Shown piece after piece: positions 5,323 to 6,148 of a stretch of 6,148 bases of DNA (position 1 is its first letter; each line of letters opens with the position of its first letter). The position numbers and the translations under genes are program-made. The notes beneath the pieces were generated by a model. It saw only the letters and a list, made by a program, of their open reading frames with translations. It ran no database searches and had not been told where the DNA came from. This DNA is from an uncultured Eubacteriales bacterium (GTDB taxonomy: Bacteria; Bacillota; Clostridia; Lachnospirales; Lachnospiraceae), in assembly GCA_900313775.1 (NCBI GenBank), contig OMSP01000225.1, positions 1 through 6,148 of the forward strand, given 5' to 3'.

Positions 5323-6148
5323 GATACAGTCCTTTCTTGCGCTGTCAGATCGTACCCGGCTGTTCCGGTTATGACCACCCGGCAGATATCTCCGCTGTCC
5401 AGCGAACGGTCGCTCTTGACAAATACCAGTCCGTCCACATCCGGCGCGTCCCTGTAAGTACGTCCCACATAAGTATCGGGCTCTTCACTTAACCGCCCTT
5501 CTATCAACACTTCTATCTGACCGCCTGTCAACAATTTGTTCATGTCAAAGACGATCTTCTGCTGCGCTTCATAGAGTTCCTTCTGACGCCTCTGTTTGAC
5601 ACTTTCATCTACCTGATCCGGCATAACAGCAGCAGGCGTCCCCTCCTCACGCGAGTAGGTAAATACGCCCAATCTGTCGAAGCGCATGCGGTCAACGAAT
5701 TCCAGAAGCTCTCTGTGATCCTCCTCGGTCTCACCGGGAAATCCGGTGATCAGAGTTGTCCTTATTGCTATATCCGGCATTGCTGCTCGCAGTTTTTCTA
5801 CGACTTCTTCGATCTGACGCCGATCGGTGCGCCGGCCCATGGCTCTCAGCACCCTGTCACTTGCATGCTGTATCGGCAGATCGATATAGCGGCAGATCTG
5901 AGGGTGATCAGCCATACAGTCGATCAGTTCATCCGTCACTTCCTCCGGATAGCAGTACATCAGCCGGATCCACCAGGCTCCGGATTTTTTGCAGAGATCT
6001 TCCAGCAGCGGTACGATCCGCTTGTGACCGCACGTATCACAGCCATAGACCGTGGTCTCCTGCGCGATCAGGATCAGTTCCCGGGCTCCTTCCTCCACCT
6101 TTCTGCGCGCCGTTTCAAGCACTTCTCTTTCCGGAACACTGCGATACG
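5319..6148 (-). CDS. rimO: Ribosomal protein S12 methylthiotransferase, 5' end missing
   Basis: Radical-SAM iron-sulfur enzyme that methylthiolates an aspartate of ribosomal protein S12. Only the C-terminal 275 residues are in the window; the frame runs off the right edge, so the N-terminal UPF0004 domain and the radical-SAM CxxxCxxC cluster are not visible. The first visible residues, YRSVPERE, match the conserved RYRSRP region just after that cluster and are continuous with ELILIAQETTVYG. Further marks are DLPIQHASDRVLRAMGR, RTTLITGFPGETEEDH and a C-terminal TRAM domain with VGRTYRDAPDVDGLVFV, which is typical of RimO and distinguishes it from MiaB. A GTG at 6122 is an internal codon, not the start. 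An unusual CDTCG replaces the more common TDLYG-like residues after TTVYG. The stop TGA overlaps the pgsA start. Confidence 0.94.
   Translation of the reverse strand, partial: YRSVPEREVLETARRKVEEGARELILIAQETTVYGCDTCGHKRIVPLLEDLCKKSGAWWIRLMYCYPEEVTDELIDCMADHPQICRYIDLPIQHASDRVLRAMGRRTDRRQIEEVVEKLRAAMPDIAIRTTLITGFPGETEEDHRELLEFVDRMRFDRLGVFTYSREEGTPAAVMPDQVDESVKQRRQKELYEAQQKIVFDMNKLLTGGQIEVLIEGRLSEEPDTYVGRTYRDAPDVDGLVFVKSDRSLDSGDICRVVITGTAGYDLTAQERTVS
5330..5336 (-). promoter_or_regulatory. Ribosome binding site of pgsA inside the rimO end
   Basis: GAAAGGA on the minus strand lies within the last codons of rimO, 7 bases before the pgsA ATG at 5322. It selects this ATG over the in-frame ATG at 5310, which has no Shine-Dalgarno. 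Together with the ATGA stop/start overlap it points to translational coupling of rimO and pgsA. Confidence 0.75.

Noticed and set aside
5021..5374. Open frame of 117 codons on the plus strand across the rimO/pgsA junction
   Set aside because: Antisense shadow of pgsA and the rimO end, with no recognisable motif.
1..6148. Search for CRISPR arrays, tRNA or rRNA genes, insertion sequences, phage genes and toxin-antitoxin pairs
   Set aside because: No regularly spaced repeats, no cloverleaf-like sequence, no terminal inverted repeats and no transposase or integrase motifs were seen. The window is covered almost entirely by the six genes described.

Overview
The window looks like chromosomal DNA from a Gram-positive anaerobe of the class Clostridia, perhaps near Lachnospiraceae. 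The evidence is strong GGGAGG/AAAGGA-type ribosome binding sites, tightly packed genes, moderate GC content, protein sequences of Firmicutes type and the order rimO-pgsA-cinA. The assignment to Clostridia is an inference from sequence style; no marker gene here fixes the genus.

Layout. Bases 1-186 are a non-coding leader with weak promoter-like and dyad elements. A complete argG (argininosuccinate synthase, arginine synthesis) runs rightwards from 187 to 1422. Everything else runs leftwards as one apparent operon, read from right to left: the 3' part of rimO (cut by the window edge), pgsA, a cinA/pncC-type gene, a half-size EamA/DMT transporter gene and an NhaC-family antiporter gene. Within this operon rimO and pgsA overlap by 4 bases (ATGA), pgsA and cinA are 3 bases apart, cinA and the EamA gene 19 bases apart, and the EamA gene and the antiporter about 59 bases apart. 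The two transcription units converge with no intergenic base: both stop codons lie in the palindrome TGATCA at 1420-1425. The best terminator for argG therefore sits inside the end of the antiporter gene.

What the genes do together. rimO modifies ribosomal protein S12, pgsA makes phosphatidylglycerol phosphate for membrane lipid, and the cinA domain deamidates nicotinamide mononucleotide in NAD salvage. This is a housekeeping cluster that in many Firmicutes continues into recA. Here it continues instead into two membrane transporter genes.

Most unusual feature. The cinA-type gene encodes a 489-residue fusion. It has an apparently intact cytoplasmic NMN deamidase (PncC) domain, one transmembrane helix, and a large predicted extracytoplasmic region resembling the DUF4163/DUF3298 (RsiV/PdaC-like) sensor domains. 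This suggests a membrane-tethered NAD-salvage enzyme coupled to an envelope-facing domain; the coupling is inference. No rRNA, tRNA, CRISPR array, insertion sequence or phage gene was seen. No gene-free stretch exceeds 300 bases.
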